Below are positions 54,178 through 62,028 of a DNA stretch of 64,000 nt, in pieces (the first letter of the stretch is position 1; each line of letters begins with the position of its first letter). A model generated the notes under the pieces. That model did no database searches. It saw only the letters and a list, made by a program, of their open reading frames with translations, and was not told where the DNA came from. The position numbers and the translations under genes are program-made. Source of the DNA: Anaerolineae bacterium (GTDB lineage: Bacteria > Chloroflexota > Anaerolineae > Aggregatilineales > Phototrophicaceae); NCBI GenBank assembly GCA_022824365.1, contig JAJEAA010000018.1:372001-436000 (forward strand). Reading direction: 5' to 3'.

Positions 54178-55482
54178 GTGGATTCATTTGAGCGAGCAAG
54201 GGCATTTAGGACATTGAGAAACCGACGGCGCGTTTCCACCCTCGTATTGCTTTTGCTGTCAACCTTCACGGCAGTTGTAGCGCAGGCGCAGACCTGCAAC
54301 GAAACTGTGGAAAACGCCTTCGCATCGCTGGCCGAGCGTTGTACCGGCTTGGCGCGGGACAGCCTATGCTACGGCCATCCGCAAGCGAATGCCGAATTCG
54401 CGGCGAATCAAAACGCGGACGCATTTGTCGAGCCGGGCGCGCGCGTTCCGATCCGTGATCTGGCGAGCCTGTCCACAAGCGCGCTGGACTTGGAGCGGGG
54501 CGGATGGGGCCTGGCGGTATTCCGGCTGGGCGCGAATCTGCCGCGCACATACCGCGGGCCCGGCATCATCGTGATGCTGGCGGGCGAGGCGGCGCTCATC
54601 AACGAGGTGCTGCCGTCTGACGTGGTGGAAGTGCTGGCGCCGGTCAGCACAGCCGCCCTGGAAGCAGCGACGCTATACAAGCTTCCCGGCGTGATACCTG
54701 AGCCGGTAGCGAGCGTCGAAGCGGACGAACTGCTGCTGGTGGATGCCTACGAGCACACGGGCGAGTGGCTGCGCGTCGTCAGAGATGGCGCTGTCGCCTG
54801 GGTGGAGGCGGACAAGCTGGCGCGGCTGCAAGCAATGGAGAACCTGCCGCGGCTCGACCTCGGCGCTGCCTTCGCCCTGCAGGCGTTTTCGCTCTCGACC
54901 GGTACCGATTATCCCGAATGCGGCGAGGCTGAGCCCTGGATCGCGATACAGACGCCCAATGACATGGGACACAGTCTATCGGTCAACGGCGTGGATATTC
55001 ATATTGATTCGATGGTGACCTTTCAGCAGGTGCATCGCAACGCGTTGAGCATGACGGTGCATCGCGGCGAAGTGACCACCATTTTCGGGCAGCGAGTCCG
55101 GCAGAGCGAGAGTATCATCGGCATCCTGGGCGAGACCGACGAGCGTGAAGCGACCGTCCTGGAATGGAGTGGCGCGCTGCGCGGCTCCGAGGCCGAATTC
55201 GAGCGCGGACGGCGGGCGCAAGCGGCTTTGAACGCCCTGGCGCGCGCGAACGGCTGGGACGAGAGCGAAGCCTTCCACTATCTGCCCGAGATCGTGCATA
55301 TCGTCAAGGCGGGCGATACGCTCTACGGTTTGACCGCGCGCTACGAGACAAGCGTCGATGAAATTATCGCGGCTAATGGCGGCGGTGATTCGCTGCGGCT
55401 CTTGATCGGCATGGAACTGATAATTCCTAAGCCGGGCAGCGGCTTCGCCTGGCGCGGCGCGCTCAGCGAGACCAGCGACTAA
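54178..55482 (+). CDS. Secreted LysM-domain protein
   Basis: About 434 residues with an N-terminal hydrophobic export helix (VSTLVLLLLSTFTAVVAQAQ) and a C-terminal LysM domain (HIVKAGDTLYGLTARYETSV) that binds peptidoglycan or related glycans. A middle part near LLLVDAYEHTGEWLRVV looks like an SH3-like module. The start is uncertain: the frame opens with TTG 54133 right after glnS; GTG 54178 is preferred because it leaves a normal signal peptide, but GTG 54232 is also possible. Probably a cell-wall-attached protein; role unknown. Confidence 0.78.
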   Translation: MDSFERARAFRTLRNRRRVSTLVLLLLSTFTAVVAQAQTCNETVENAFASLAERCTGLARDSLCYGHPQANAEFAANQNADAFVEPGARVPIRDLASLSTSALDLERGGWGLAVFRLGANLPRTYRGPGIIVMLAGEAALINEVLPSDVVEVLAPVSTAALEAATLYKLPGVIPEPVASVEADELLLVDAYEHTGEWLRVVRDGAVAWVEADKLARLQAMENLPRLDLGAAFALQAFSLSTGTDYPECGEAEPWIAIQTPNDMGHSLSVNGVDIHIDSMVTFQQVHRNALSMTVHRGEVTTIFGQRVRQSESIIGILGETDEREATVLEWSGALRGSEAEFERGRRAQAALNALARANGWDESEAFHYLPEIVHIVKAGDTLYGLTARYETSVDEIIAANGGGDSLRLLIGMELIIPKPGSGFAWRGALSETSD

Positions 55483-55506
55483 AGACGCCCGGCGCGGTCC
55501 CCTGCT

Positions 55507-56430
55507 TCAAGACACCGATTGCTTGAGAAGCTGAACAAAGGCAGCGCGATCGGCGCTGGTCGCGACATGGATATTTGGCGCGCGCCCGCTGACGCCCAGC
55601 CAATCCACGACAGTGATGCCACGCGCCAGATCCTCGCCCGTCGTGACTTCAACATGCCGTTTCTCATACTTGCAAATATCTCGATCCAGCGCCGCCGCCA
55701 TTGTAATCGGGTCGGGCAGATCGAAGCCGGGCAAGGCGTTTTCGGTTTTTGAGAATTCGGTCAGGGTCGCCTGAATGTCGACGACAAACTCGGCCAGCGG
55801 TGTGCCGACATTGCGGATCTCCGCGGCTTGCTCGGCATCAAAAGTGGCGTATTTCCAGGATATGTCCCAGCCGACCATGGTGATGTCCAGGCCCGATTCA
55901 TAGACGATCTTGGCGGCTTCGGGGTCGACCCAGATGTTGAATTCCGCCGTCGGCGTCACGTTGCCATGCCCGCTGCCGATGCCGCCCATGATATAGCAGT
56001 GGTCGACGCGCTGCGCCAACTCCGGCTCCCGCAGCATAGCAAGCGCGACATTGGTCAAGGGGCCGAGCGTGACCAGGCTGATATCGCCGGCGTTGTCATT
56101 GATGACGCGCCGCAACGCATCGGCGGCATGCCCATCAGCCGGCGCCCGTCCCGAAAGCGGCAAGCCGATATCGCCCATGCCGTCATTGCCGTGCACATCT
56201 TCCGCGGTTTCCAGGTCGCGCAGGAGCGGCTTGGCGCAACCGGCATAGACTGGCGCCGAAGCGCCGCATAGCTCAACCGTGTACAGGGCGTTCTGCACCG
56301 CTTGCGGCAAGGGCACATTCCCCGCCGCCACAGTGATCGCCTGCACGTCAATCTCAGGATGCCGCAAAGCCATGACCAAAGCCACAGCATCATCCGAGGC
56401 GGTGTCGGTATCAATGATGAATTTTCGCAT
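55507..56430 (-). CDS. Inosine/uridine-preferring nucleoside hydrolase
   Basis: A 307-residue nucleoside hydrolase that splits nucleosides to base and ribose. The calcium-binding DxDxxxDD motif is IIDTDTASDDAVA (Asp7, Asp9, Asp13, Asp14); the usual DTDPGxDD here reads DTDTASDD, with the acidic residues kept. Further family parts are VTLGPLTNVALAM and TAEFNIWVDPEAAKIV. ATG 56430 with SD GGAGAAAG is preferred over 56457. It is convergent with the LysM gene. Confidence 0.93.
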   Translation of the reverse strand: MRKFIIDTDTASDDAVALVMALRHPEIDVQAITVAAGNVPLPQAVQNALYTVELCGASAPVYAGCAKPLLRDLETAEDVHGNDGMGDIGLPLSGRAPADGHAADALRRVINDNAGDISLVTLGPLTNVALAMLREPELAQRVDHCYIMGGIGSGHGNVTPTAEFNIWVDPEAAKIVYESGLDITMVGWDISWKYATFDAEQAAEIRNVGTPLAEFVVDIQATLTEFSKTENALPGFDLPDPITMAAALDRDICKYEKRHVEVTTGEDLARGITVVDWLGVSGRAPNIHVATSADRAAFVQLLKQSVS

Positions 56431-56533
56431 AACTTTCTCCTGATTCAATTTCGGCAAAGCCTAGACAGAAGCGAACCCAGAAGCATGATAACAATGACGC
56501 CGTGCGTCAGCCACCGACACTCCTCAATACTGC

Positions 56534-56585
56534 TTTCTGCCCTTTGCGTCTTTGTGTTTAATTGCCTCTGCGAGCTCTGTGGTGA
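56534..56585. repeat. Family C dispersed repeat, longest copy
   Basis: Contains CCCTTTGCGTCTTTGTGTTT and, further on, CTCTGCGAGCTCTGTGGTGAA. It fills much of the gap between the nucleoside hydrolase and acyl-CoA dehydrogenase genes and is the reverse complement of the copies at 52279 and 60491. Confidence 0.55.
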
Positions 56586-56617
56586 AAATCGCCACCCGCC
56601 TCCGCCAGCCTGCCCTA

Positions 56618-56626
56618 TGGTATACT
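56618..56626 (+). promoter_or_regulatory. Extended -10 promoter of the acyl-CoA dehydrogenase gene
   Basis: TGGTATACT, a TGn-extended -10 box, 41 bp before the start codon. No -35 match. Confidence 0.5.
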
Positions 56627-56666
56627 CGCGGACGTTTACCGACGACAAGGTCTGAAAGCGCTGCCG

Positions 56667-57848
56667 ATGGATTTCACGATTCCCCGTCATGTTGAGGCGA
56701 TCGCCCATCGCGCGCGCCAATTCGTCGATGACGAAGTCATACCGCTGGAAAGCGAACTGCTGCGAACCGGCGCGGACTTGAGCGTCGACGCTCTGCAAGA
56801 CCTGCGCGTCAAGGCCAAGGCGGCTGGGCTTTGGGCGCCGACCATGCCGGCAGAATGGGGCGGCATGGCGCTGAGCATCCAGGAGATCGCGCCCGTGTTT
56901 GAAGCGGCCGGGCGCAGTCTGCTCGGTCCTATGGCCATCCACTGCGCCGCCCCCGACGAAGGCAATATGCACCTGCTGCATAACTGGGCGAACGAGCAGC
57001 AGACGGAACGGTATCTGGCGCCGCTGGCAAGGGGCGAGACCTTCTCGGCCTTCTCAATGACCGAGCCGCCGCCCGGCGCTGGCAGCGACCCGCGGATGCT
57101 GCGCGCGCGCGCTCGGCGCGATGGCGACGATTGGATCATCAACGGACACAAATGGCTGACGACCTACGGCGAAATCGCCGATTTCTTCATCATCATGGCG
57201 GTGACGGATCCGGATGTGCATCCTTACCGGGGGACGACGCAATTCCTCGCCCCGCGCGATACGCCGGGCATCAAGATTCTGCGCGATGTGCCGGTGATGG
57301 GCGCCAAGGATTTCGGCGGACATGTCGAGATTCTCTACGAGGATGTCCGCCTGCCCGCTAGGGCCGTCCTGGGCGGCGAGGGTCAAGGTTTTATGCTGGC
57401 CCAATCGCGCCTGGGTCCGGCGCGGCTGACCCACTGCATGCGCTGGACCGGCATCGCACAGCGAGCGCTGGAAATCGCGACTGAATACGCCAGCCAGCGC
57501 GAGGCCTTCGGCGGAACCTTGACCAGCCATCAGTCGTTGCAGTGGATGCTGGCGGATTCCGAGATGGAGCTGAAAATGGGTCGGCTGTTGATTCACGAGG
57601 CGGCTTGGCGGCTGGCGCAGGGAGAACAAGCGCGGGTCGAGACCTCGATTGCCAAAGTGCAGGTGGCGGAGATCATCGACCGCGTCCTGGACCGCTGCGT
57701 GCAGATCTGTGGCGGCCGCGGCATCTCCCGCGATTTGCCCCTGTCCACCTGGTACGAGAAAGCCCGCGCCTTCCGCATCTATGACGGCGCTTCCGAAGTG
57801 CATCGCATGGTGGTGGCTCGCGATGTGATCAAGCGCTATGGGACCTAG
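56667..57848 (+). CDS. Acyl-CoA dehydrogenase
   Basis: A 393-residue FAD-dependent acyl-CoA dehydrogenase for alpha,beta-desaturation of an acyl-CoA. Typical features: FSAFSMTEPPPGAGSDP (substrate and flavin contacts), FGGTLTSHQSLQWMLADSE, and the late QICGGRGISRDLPLSTWYEK. The usual YEGTSEIHR at the C-terminus is YDGASEVHRM. It stands apart from other beta-oxidation genes; 32 bp downstream begins a TIR-domain gene on the same strand. Confidence 0.93.
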   Translation: MDFTIPRHVEAIAHRARQFVDDEVIPLESELLRTGADLSVDALQDLRVKAKAAGLWAPTMPAEWGGMALSIQEIAPVFEAAGRSLLGPMAIHCAAPDEGNMHLLHNWANEQQTERYLAPLARGETFSAFSMTEPPPGAGSDPRMLRARARRDGDDWIINGHKWLTTYGEIADFFIIMAVTDPDVHPYRGTTQFLAPRDTPGIKILRDVPVMGAKDFGGHVEILYEDVRLPARAVLGGEGQGFMLAQSRLGPARLTHCMRWTGIAQRALEIATEYASQREAFGGTLTSHQSLQWMLADSEMELKMGRLLIHEAAWRLAQGEQARVETSIAKVQVAEIIDRVLDRCVQICGGRGISRDLPLSTWYEKARAFRIYDGASEVHRMVVARDVIKRYGT

Positions 57849-57880
57849 TCAGAAAGGGCGCCGGGAAACAGTCGCGAAAC

Positions 57881-58765
57881 ATGTTCAAAGTCTTCATCAG
57901 CCACAGCAACCAGGACAACGACGACACCCTGTTCATCGCCGACTCGCTGAAGCGGGCTGGCTACGGCGTCTGGGTCGATTTCGAGAATATGCGCGGCGGC
58001 GCGGCCTGGCTCTGCGAGATTGAAGCCGGCATTCAGCGCTGCGATGCGGTCCTGCTGGCGCTATCGGCCGCCAGCCGGACTTCGAGCTGGGTTGAGCGCG
58101 AATGTCTCTACGCCTTTCAACTCAAGAAGCCGGTGATCGCGGCTCTAATCGCCGATGTCTTGATCCCGCTGCATCTGATCAACATCCAGCGCTGTGACTT
58201 GCGCGATCGGGCGTTGGGATTGACGAAGCTGCTTGAAGCGCTATCCAAGCTGCAAGCGCGCGGTGAGGCGGCCGATCTCTTCCTGCCCGCTGCCATGTCG
58301 CGCCAGCCGATCGAAGCAAACTTCTTTCCTTATATCGAGCAATTGCCCGGCGGCGATATCGCGTCCATGGCGGCCCGCGATCTGTTCTATTGGGCGCGGC
58401 AAGTCGCTGATGAGCTGACCTTCGGCGGCGTCAGCAATCCGGGCTTTCATGCCCGCCTAGATTGCAATGGTCGCCTGGTGACGATTCTCTCGGTTTGGGC
58501 TTACCGGCGCAATCCATCAGCGCAGATTCCGCTGGATTATCTCGCGGGCCATGCGCCCTATTCCCGCCGAACGGAGCGGCGCAAGCTGCTGACGAAGCTG
58601 AATCGGATATTGCCGCGGGAAGCGCGCATCAAGGCGGATAAGCTAGACCGCCGACCGACATTTTCGCTGCGTTGCCTCAGCGACGCGCAGCGCCTGGAAA
58701 GCTTCAAGGCGCTGATGTTGGAGGTCATGGATGCCCTGCGCGATCAAGCGAATCCGCGCGGGTGA
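57881..58765 (+). CDS. TIR-domain protein
   Basis: A 294-residue protein whose first ~125 residues form a TIR domain: KVFISHSNQDNDD at the N-terminus, YGVWVDFENMRGG as the BB-loop region, and SSWVERECLYAFQLKKPV, whose Glu74 matches the catalytic glutamate of NAD-hydrolysing TIRs. The C-terminal ~170 residues show no recognised domain and include basic stretches (YSRRTERRKLLTKLNRIL). Bacterial TIR proteins serve in phage defence, as NADases, or as virulence factors; no partner defence gene is adjacent. It may be cotranscribed with the acyl-CoA dehydrogenase. Confidence 0.87.
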   Translation: MFKVFISHSNQDNDDTLFIADSLKRAGYGVWVDFENMRGGAAWLCEIEAGIQRCDAVLLALSAASRTSSWVERECLYAFQLKKPVIAALIADVLIPLHLINIQRCDLRDRALGLTKLLEALSKLQARGEAADLFLPAAMSRQPIEANFFPYIEQLPGGDIASMAARDLFYWARQVADELTFGGVSNPGFHARLDCNGRLVTILSVWAYRRNPSAQIPLDYLAGHAPYSRRTERRKLLTKLNRILPREARIKADKLDRRPTFSLRCLSDAQRLESFKALMLEVMDALRDQANPRG

Positions 58766-58778
58766 CGCGAGCAGGGAG

Positions 58779-59618
58779 TTATGACAGCGCGGCTTCGAGG
58801 TGTTCGCGGCGCAGGCGACGATCGTAATATTTCTCGGCGGAATCAGCCATGCTGCGAATCGTCTGGACGTTGAGAAAAGCGTTGGCGACAGCGCCGGCCA
58901 CCGGCAGAAAGCCAACGATCATGCGAGCTGGTATGCGCGCGCCAATGCGTGAAGCCAGCTTGCTCGCCAGGCGACGGCTAACCTTCCGGCCCAGCGGGCG
59001 CGTCAGCATCACTTCGGTGTTCTGATGCCGCACCAGGTCTTTGCCGCTCGCGATCAGATCCGCCGCTGCTTCCCTGCCCCGCATCGCTTCAATGAACGCG
59101 TAGCCCCGCTCATCGCCAGCCGCCAGATTTTCCGCCAGTTTCTGCAGGATGTGATAGGTGCGCAGGGTGGTCGTATCAGTTGAGGCTGTCAGAAGCGCGG
59201 GCATTGCCGCTTGGCCGTCGGCGGAAAGCGCCCATTCCAGCGCCTCCAGCGATATCGCCAGATGCTCCAGCAAGCTGGCGTCAAAATCGCCTTCGTTCGC
59301 CCAGAGCGCCAGGATATTGCGCAGGTCGGAGTAGGCTTCGGTCTCGATGACGTAAGCGCCTTTGAGCGCGCCGATGCCCCAGCTGATGTAGCCCATCTTG
59401 TGCAGCAAGTAGCTGACGCCGGTGGGGATGGTGAAGGCATGCAAACCGGGCACGACCATTTCCGCCCCGCCGACAAAAGCCAGTTTCGTCGTCTCCTGCT
59501 TGATCCACTGCGCCGCCGAATGGCAGTCCACCGCCGAGGACACTGCCCGCTGTGGATTGCCGGCCAGTTCGTCCATGCCCATCACGATGGCTTCCGCTAT
59601 GGTGTCTTCCAGTCCCAT
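58779..59618 (-). CDS. EcsC-like protein
   Basis: A 279-residue protein resembling the EcsC family by its organisation: helical N-terminus, hydrophobic centre (MGYISWGIGALKGAYVIETE), and a Gly/Ala-rich hydrophobic C-terminal part (MIVGFLPVAGAVANAFLNVQ) ending in YYDRRLRREHLE. EcsC proteins are poorly understood and are often membrane-associated. SD AGGAAG precedes the ATG. Convergent with the TIR gene, 13 bp apart. Confidence 0.65.
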   Translation of the reverse strand: MGLEDTIAEAIVMGMDELAGNPQRAVSSAVDCHSAAQWIKQETTKLAFVGGAEMVVPGLHAFTIPTGVSYLLHKMGYISWGIGALKGAYVIETEAYSDLRNILALWANEGDFDASLLEHLAISLEALEWALSADGQAAMPALLTASTDTTTLRTYHILQKLAENLAAGDERGYAFIEAMRGREAAADLIASGKDLVRHQNTEVMLTRPLGRKVSRRLASKLASRIGARIPARMIVGFLPVAGAVANAFLNVQTIRSMADSAEKYYDRRLRREHLEAALS

Positions 59619-59699
59619 GGTCGCTTCCTGTTTCGCGTCGCCCGGCTCCTCATCTCAAGTATACGCGAGCGCGCCGATTCTGTTGCGAGGCGAAGCGCC

Positions 59700-60365
59700 T
59701 CAGAGCCCGCGATCGTCGAGAGTTGCGCGCCAGGCTTTCAGGTTGTCTATCGTCAGCGTGAGGCGCCGGCCCTCGTAATTCATAACGCCGACCATGCCGA
59801 TGACGCCGGCCGACGCCCGCCGGTCGCGCGCTTCGATGATGAACTGATCGTTGACCCAAAGCGCCAGGTAGTCGCCGATGCAGACTGCCCGAAGCCGGTT
59901 GCGGTCGCCCCCGCGTTTGATCTGCGCCGCCGGGCGGGCTGGCGTCACCTGTTCCAGCGAGCGGCCATTGCTCCAGCGGATGCTGGCATAGCCATCGCCG
60001 CTGATAAGAAAATAGTAGCCGCGTCCGCTGTTGCCGGGGTCCAGGCGGCAGGCCAGGCCAAAAGCGTTATGGTCGTCGGACGAGGTTTGCATCAACTCGG
60101 CTTCAATGACAACATCGTCAAGCGGCCTATCGTGCTGCGTCCAGACGTATTGACGGCCCGGAATGTCGATCAGGAAAGCGCCGTTCCGCGCGCCCAGGAA
60201 GATGCCAGCGCCATCGTAACCGCGCCAAGCATCCCCCGTTTCAAAGGTATCCTGAAGGGCGAGTTCAAGATAGCGATAGCCTTGCGAGGGCACAGAACCG
60301 GATCTTGGCAAGCCGGTGCAGCCGCAAGCGAGGGCGAGAATAATGTAGGCGAACAGCTTAAGCAC
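59700..60365 (-). CDS. Secreted beta-sandwich (concanavalin-like) protein, possible lipoprotein
   Basis: A 221-residue protein with a short signal sequence LKLFAYIILALACGCTG, which may hold a lipobox (Cys14 or Cys16), and a beta-rich body resembling laminin-G/3-keto-disaccharide-hydrolase-like sandwiches (DVVIEAELMQTSSDDHNAF, YLALWVNDQFIIEARD). Such domains usually bind or cleave glycans. The start is GTG at 60365 and no SD is visible. It lies 81 bp upstream of the EcsC-like gene on the same strand. Confidence 0.65.
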   Translation of the reverse strand: MLKLFAYIILALACGCTGLPRSGSVPSQGYRYLELALQDTFETGDAWRGYDGAGIFLGARNGAFLIDIPGRQYVWTQHDRPLDDVVIEAELMQTSSDDHNAFGLACRLDPGNSGRGYYFLISGDGYASIRWSNGRSLEQVTPARPAAQIKRGGDRNRLRAVCIGDYLALWVNDQFIIEARDRRASAGVIGMVGVMNYEGRRLTLTIDNLKAWRATLDDRGL

Positions 60366-60490
60366 AGGGATTCACACTAAATGAATTGGCAGGAGTTTAG
60401 CGAATCCAGCCGATAATTTACAGGCGATGCTTAATTGGGGAGTGGTGAATTTCAAGGATACAGGACATATTCCGAATTCCATGCTGGGGG

Positions 60491-60518
60491 ATTCACCACA
60501 AAGGGCGCAGAGGTTTTT
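60491..60518. repeat. Family C dispersed repeat fragment
   Basis: ATTCACCACAAAGGGCGCAG then AGGTTTTT, matching in reverse the end of the 56534-56585 copy. Confidence 0.45.
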
Positions 60519-60678
60519 GGATGGCAAGGTTGAAGTTGTCATATCAATGGTATTTGCCACCCCCGTCGTTATTGGCATTATGGGAGTCTTTGCGGGCGGC
60601 GTTGGGGTTTGTCGGGAATTGAACGGAGGGGCGGGAGTAAACATGAGATTATCAGATAGTTTTTGATTGGTTAGGAAT

Positions 60679-60882
60679 TTAGCCGACATTGTCCGTTTGT
60701 CGGACAAGGGAAAACCCTTTTCGGACAAAGTCGCATTTTGCCCGCGGCGCAGCTTTTTCCGCCAGCGGCGACGAGTAGGCTGATCCTCTAAGCAAGTGGA
60801 CGGCGTTGAAGTTGTCGTGGATATTGAGCCGGTTCGTGGCGTGGCGTTTTTCAGGGTCTGAGAAGTTTCTGGTTTTGGGCAT
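60679..60882 (-). CDS. Possible small protein of 67 residues, unknown
   Basis: A frame beginning MPKTRNFSDPEKRHATNRLN with an SD (GAGGACC) in good position. The product is basic (many Arg/Lys/His) and shows no domain. Its 3' end overlaps the inverted repeat TTGTCCG/CGGACAA. It could be a real small gene or chance coding within a repeat; codon pattern does not settle it. Confidence 0.25.
   Translation of the reverse strand: MPKTRNFSDPEKRHATNRLNIHDNFNAVHLLRGSAYSSPLAEKAAPRAKCDFVRKGFSLVRQTDNVG
60689..60719. promoter_or_regulatory. Overlapping inverted repeats (TTGTCCG/CGGACAA and AAGGG/CCCTT)
   Basis: TTGTCCG (60689-60695) and CGGACAA (60701-60707) form a 7 bp inverted repeat with a 5 bp spacer; directly after it AAGGGAAAACCCTT (60706-60719) forms a second. 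A further CGGACAAAG follows. They could be protein-binding sites or a hairpin at the end of the small frame. Confidence 0.35.
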
Positions 60883-61077
60883 GGTGGTCCTCAGTTGTTT
60901 GGGATTGTAGCCATTATAGCACATGCGTTCTGCAATGCAAGAACTGAATGCGGCGATTTTGAAAAGCGGCGAAAATCGTGGACATGCTGCTCGCTTCCCC
61001 CACCGTCCAGCCCTCTGCCGCTATCACAGTAATTCCAAGTTAGTCATGCGAAAAATGATATGTAGTGGATGTTGCAA

Positions 61078-61105
61078 GCGGGCGACTCACAGAGTCGCCC
61101 CTACA
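61078..61105 (-). repeat. Family A hairpin repeat, copy 6 (reverse orientation)
   Basis: GCGGGCGACTC, ACA loop, GAGTCGCCCCTACA: a perfect 9 bp stem, the reverse complement of the five copies in and after the rhamnose cluster. Confidence 0.85.
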
Positions 61106-61186
61106 ATGATTTCGGTGTTTTGCCATTCTCTTTACTTTGCAATAATTTCTCATTACCTTGTTGGTTCTACTTCTATGGCGAGCATC

Positions 61187-61260
61187 CCCAAAATGAGGGA
61201 AGGGGAGGTTTTATCGTTTTGAAGTTCCTCCCTCTCAAGGAGGGATTTAGGCTGGGGGGG
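61187..61260. repeat. GC-rich family B repeat pair
   Basis: CCCAAAATGAGGGAAGGGGA at the left matches in reverse the CCCTCATTTTG units at 30776 and 38813; CCTCCCTCTCAAGGAGGG at the right is followed by a G-rich tail as in 6046-6083. Confidence 0.55.
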
Positions 61261-61325
61261 AAACTCCACGCAATTCACCACGCCCCTTAATTGTGAGAAA
61301 GCGCGCCTGACAGCAAGGCAAAGTT

Positions 61326-61354
61326 TGATTAGGAGCAGGCGGGCGTGTATAATG
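61326..61354 (+). promoter_or_regulatory. Sigma-70 promoter of the bifunctional nuclease gene
   Basis: TTGATT (61326-61331), exact 17 bp spacer, TATAAT (61349-61354), 37 bp before the start codon. The best promoter match in the window; it may also drive dnaB downstream. Confidence 0.75.
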
Positions 61355-61391
61355 ACAAGCAAGCGAACTTCTAGTAAGGCGGACCGACGCA

Positions 61392-61937
61392 ATGATAGAA
61401 ATGATCGTAGACCGGGTTCAAGTCAGTCTGATGTCGCAGCATCGGCTGGTCGTCTTGCGTGATATCCATGAAGAGCTCTATTTGCCGATTTGGATCGGCC
61501 AGTTTGAATCGGAGGCGATCACCCTGGAATTGCAGGAGGTGGATCGCGAGCGTCCCCTGACGCATGACCTGCTCAAGTCCACGATACAGCAGATGGGCGG
61601 CGAGGTCCGCTACATTGTTATTAACAATTTGAGCAAGGATGTCTTTTTCGCCTTGATCGTCATCGACGCCAGCGGCGAGACGATTGAGATTGACGCCCGG
61701 CCGAGCGATGCCATTGCCCTGGCGGTGCGCCTGCGCGCGCCGATATATGTGGAACGAGCGGTGATGGACCACGCCGGCATCCGCCCGGACCGGAATGTAG
61801 AGCCGGAAATCCTGGGCTTGCCGGATGACATGCACGAGCCCGGCGAGGGCGGCGAGCGCGTCGACGAGAGCAAGCTCAGCGCTTTCGCCGACTTTGTTGA
61901 TACACTGAACCTGGAAGACCTCGAAGACGAAGAATGA
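61392..61937 (+). CDS. Bifunctional nuclease (DUF151/BFN) family protein
   Basis: A 181-residue DUF151 protein; characterised relatives have DNase and RNase activity. Family stretches: RVVVL-type opening with LMSQHRLVVLRDIHEELYLP, WIGQFESEAITLELQ, and the conserved IDARPSDAIALAVRLRAPIY. The acidic C-terminal tail (LNLEDLEDEE) is common in the family. It is followed 91 bp later by dnaB on the same strand. Confidence 0.93.
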   Translation: MIEMIVDRVQVSLMSQHRLVVLRDIHEELYLPIWIGQFESEAITLELQEVDRERPLTHDLLKSTIQQMGGEVRYIVINNLSKDVFFALIVIDASGETIEIDARPSDAIALAVRLRAPIYVERAVMDHAGIRPDRNVEPEILGLPDDMHEPGEGGERVDESKLSAFADFVDTLNLEDLEDEE

Positions 61938-62028
61938 TTCAGCCCGATTGGCTGAAGGCAAAAGGAATTTGAGCGACCCCGTCTGGCTGCGCCGCGGCCG
62001 GCTGCGGCAGCGTCGCGGATAGCCATAT

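Larger units (their letters stand above)
60437..61286. repeat. 850 bp segment bounded by 15 bp inverted repeats (14/15 match)
   Basis: GGGGAGTGGTGAATT at 60437-60451 faces AATTCACCACGCCCC at 61272-61286, whose reverse complement is GGGGCGTGGTGAATT. The same motif bounds the 137 bp segment at 5983-6119. As there, a GC-rich family B element lies just inside the right end. It may be a non-autonomous mobile element or a cluster of dispersed repeats; no transposase is encoded. Confidence 0.45.
60366..61391. other. 1 kb repeat-rich intergenic region
   Basis: Contains a ~850 bp stretch bounded by inverted GGGG(A/C)GTGGTGAATT motifs, a family C fragment, an inverted repeat TTGTCCG-5-CGGACAA (60689-60707), one small possible gene on the minus strand (60679-60882), a family A hairpin (61078-61105), family B GC-rich elements (61187-61260), and the promoter of the nuclease gene (61326-61354). 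Other frames across it have no recognisable features. Confidence 0.6.

Noticed and set aside
60372..60728. A 118-codon minus-strand frame with a KNLCALCGES stretch
   Set aside because: That stretch comes from translating the family C dispersed repeat; the rest overlaps other repeats and shows no gene signals.
60366..61391. Degraded transposase gene within the repeat-rich kilobase
   Set aside because: No frame on either strand shows DDE, HUH or recombinase motifs; only short repeats are visible.
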